DNA of 45,313 nucleotides from the IMG/VR virus record IMGVR_UViG_3300036818_000028, positions 1 through 45,313 of that record. The stretch is one strand, 5' to 3'. Both the position numbers and the translations under genes were made by a program. Below are positions 45,134-45,313 of the stretch, one piece after another; the stretch's first letter is position 1, and every line of letters begins with the position of its first letter. Under the pieces are notes generated by a model. That model saw only the letters and a list, made by a program, of their open reading frames with translations, did no database searches and was not told the origin of the DNA. Origin of the DNA: a virus.

Positions 45134-45313
45134 TGTTTTAACTCCTTTATATGATTAACTAACCATTTTTCTATCTTATTCCATGCTGCACTGTATGCTG
45201 CACTGTATGCTGCACTGTATGCACTGGTTGCTGCACTGTATGCTGCACTGTATGCACTGGTTGCTGCACTGTATGCTGCACTGTATGCACTGTATGCTGC
45301 ACTGTATGCACTG
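45124..45313 (-). CDS. C-terminal part of junction-spanning GLH-type protein
   Basis: Continuation of the gene starting at 627; positions 45187-45313 duplicate 1-127, so only 45124-45186 add new coding: one Ala codon, then W-N-K-I-E-K-W-L-V-N-H-I-K-E-L-K-Q-C-K and stop TAA at 45124-45126. The frame is continuous across the junction (627 is divisible by 3). Contains the Shine-Dalgarno of the 111-aa gene. Confidence 0.75.
   Translation of the reverse strand, partial: SAYSAAYSAYSAAYSAATSAYSAAYSAATSAYSAAYSAAYSAAWNKIEKWLVNHIKELKQCK
45187..45313. repeat. Right copy of 127-bp terminal overlap
   Basis: Identical to 1-127. The three bases before it (45184-45186) are still repeat; unique sequence begins at 45183. 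Confidence 0.9.

Noticed and set aside
1-45313. Alternative genetic code (TGA recoded), as in some Patescibacteria phages
   Set aside because: All recognised proteins read through in the standard code and several genes end in TGA with proper overlaps.

Overview
The window is a complete, circularly assembled bacteriophage genome. Its first 127 bases (1-127) are identical to its last 127 (45187-45313), so the unique circle is 45,186 bp. An exact 127-bp overlap is typical of an assembler k-mer rather than a biological terminal repeat. The junction falls inside a 12/9-bp tandem repeat, which cuts one minus-strand gene in two. No integrase, lysogeny repressor or DNA/RNA polymerase is visible, so it looks like a lytic phage that relies on host replication. 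DNA is AT-rich and the standard genetic code works throughout (TGA is used as a stop). The host cannot be fixed from sequence. A secreted PKD-domain protein and a DUF1003 protein resemble families I associate with Patescibacteria/Saccharibacteria; this is a weak inference.

Layout. (1) A minus-strand block of small proteins starts near 1601, runs leftward across the junction and ends at a terminator at 44565-44599. (2) 1602-2329 is AT-rich, palindrome-rich non-coding DNA. (3) 2330-34605 (+) holds the virion and lysis genes: terminase pair, portal, two large virion/ejection-type proteins, scaffold, SU10-type major capsid protein, a glycosyltransferase operon ending in a secreted Thr-rich protein, a 1684-aa modular fibre, tail genes interrupted by an HNH-AP2 endonuclease, and a lysis cassette with a GH25 muramidase. 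(4) 34580-38919 (mostly -) holds DNA metabolism: glutaredoxin, NinG, an OB-fold-like SSB candidate, a Cas4/RecB-like nuclease and a small HTH protein. (5) 39022-44480 is the most unusual region: a GS-like amidoligase and a class II glutamine amidotransferase on the minus strand, then about 1 kb of non-coding DNA with strong RNA structure, then a plus-strand operon with a 51-aa charged peptide, an ATP-grasp ligase coupled to it, and a HAD phosphatase.

How the parts work together. The amidotransferase could release ammonia from glutamine for two carboxylate-amine ligases of different folds (GS-like and ATP-grasp). This amidoligase/GATase/ATP-grasp combination is known from phiEco32/SU10-type phages, which fits the SU10-type capsid protein, but the small coupled peptide and the structured RNAs beside it are not explained by that precedent. 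The amidotransferase gene has no ATG/GTG/TTG start: an ATT codon behind a good Shine-Dalgarno places the catalytic cysteine at position 2.

Regulation has a clear signature. At least seven first genes of transcription units lie 6-9 nt after a sigma70-like -10 box with 17-18 bp spacing, so their mRNAs should be leaderless; internal genes have Shine-Dalgarno sites and ATGA/TAATG overlaps. Three non-coding stretches (13155-13426, 42359-42518, 42646-43036) carry dense nested inverted repeats and are candidate structured RNAs.
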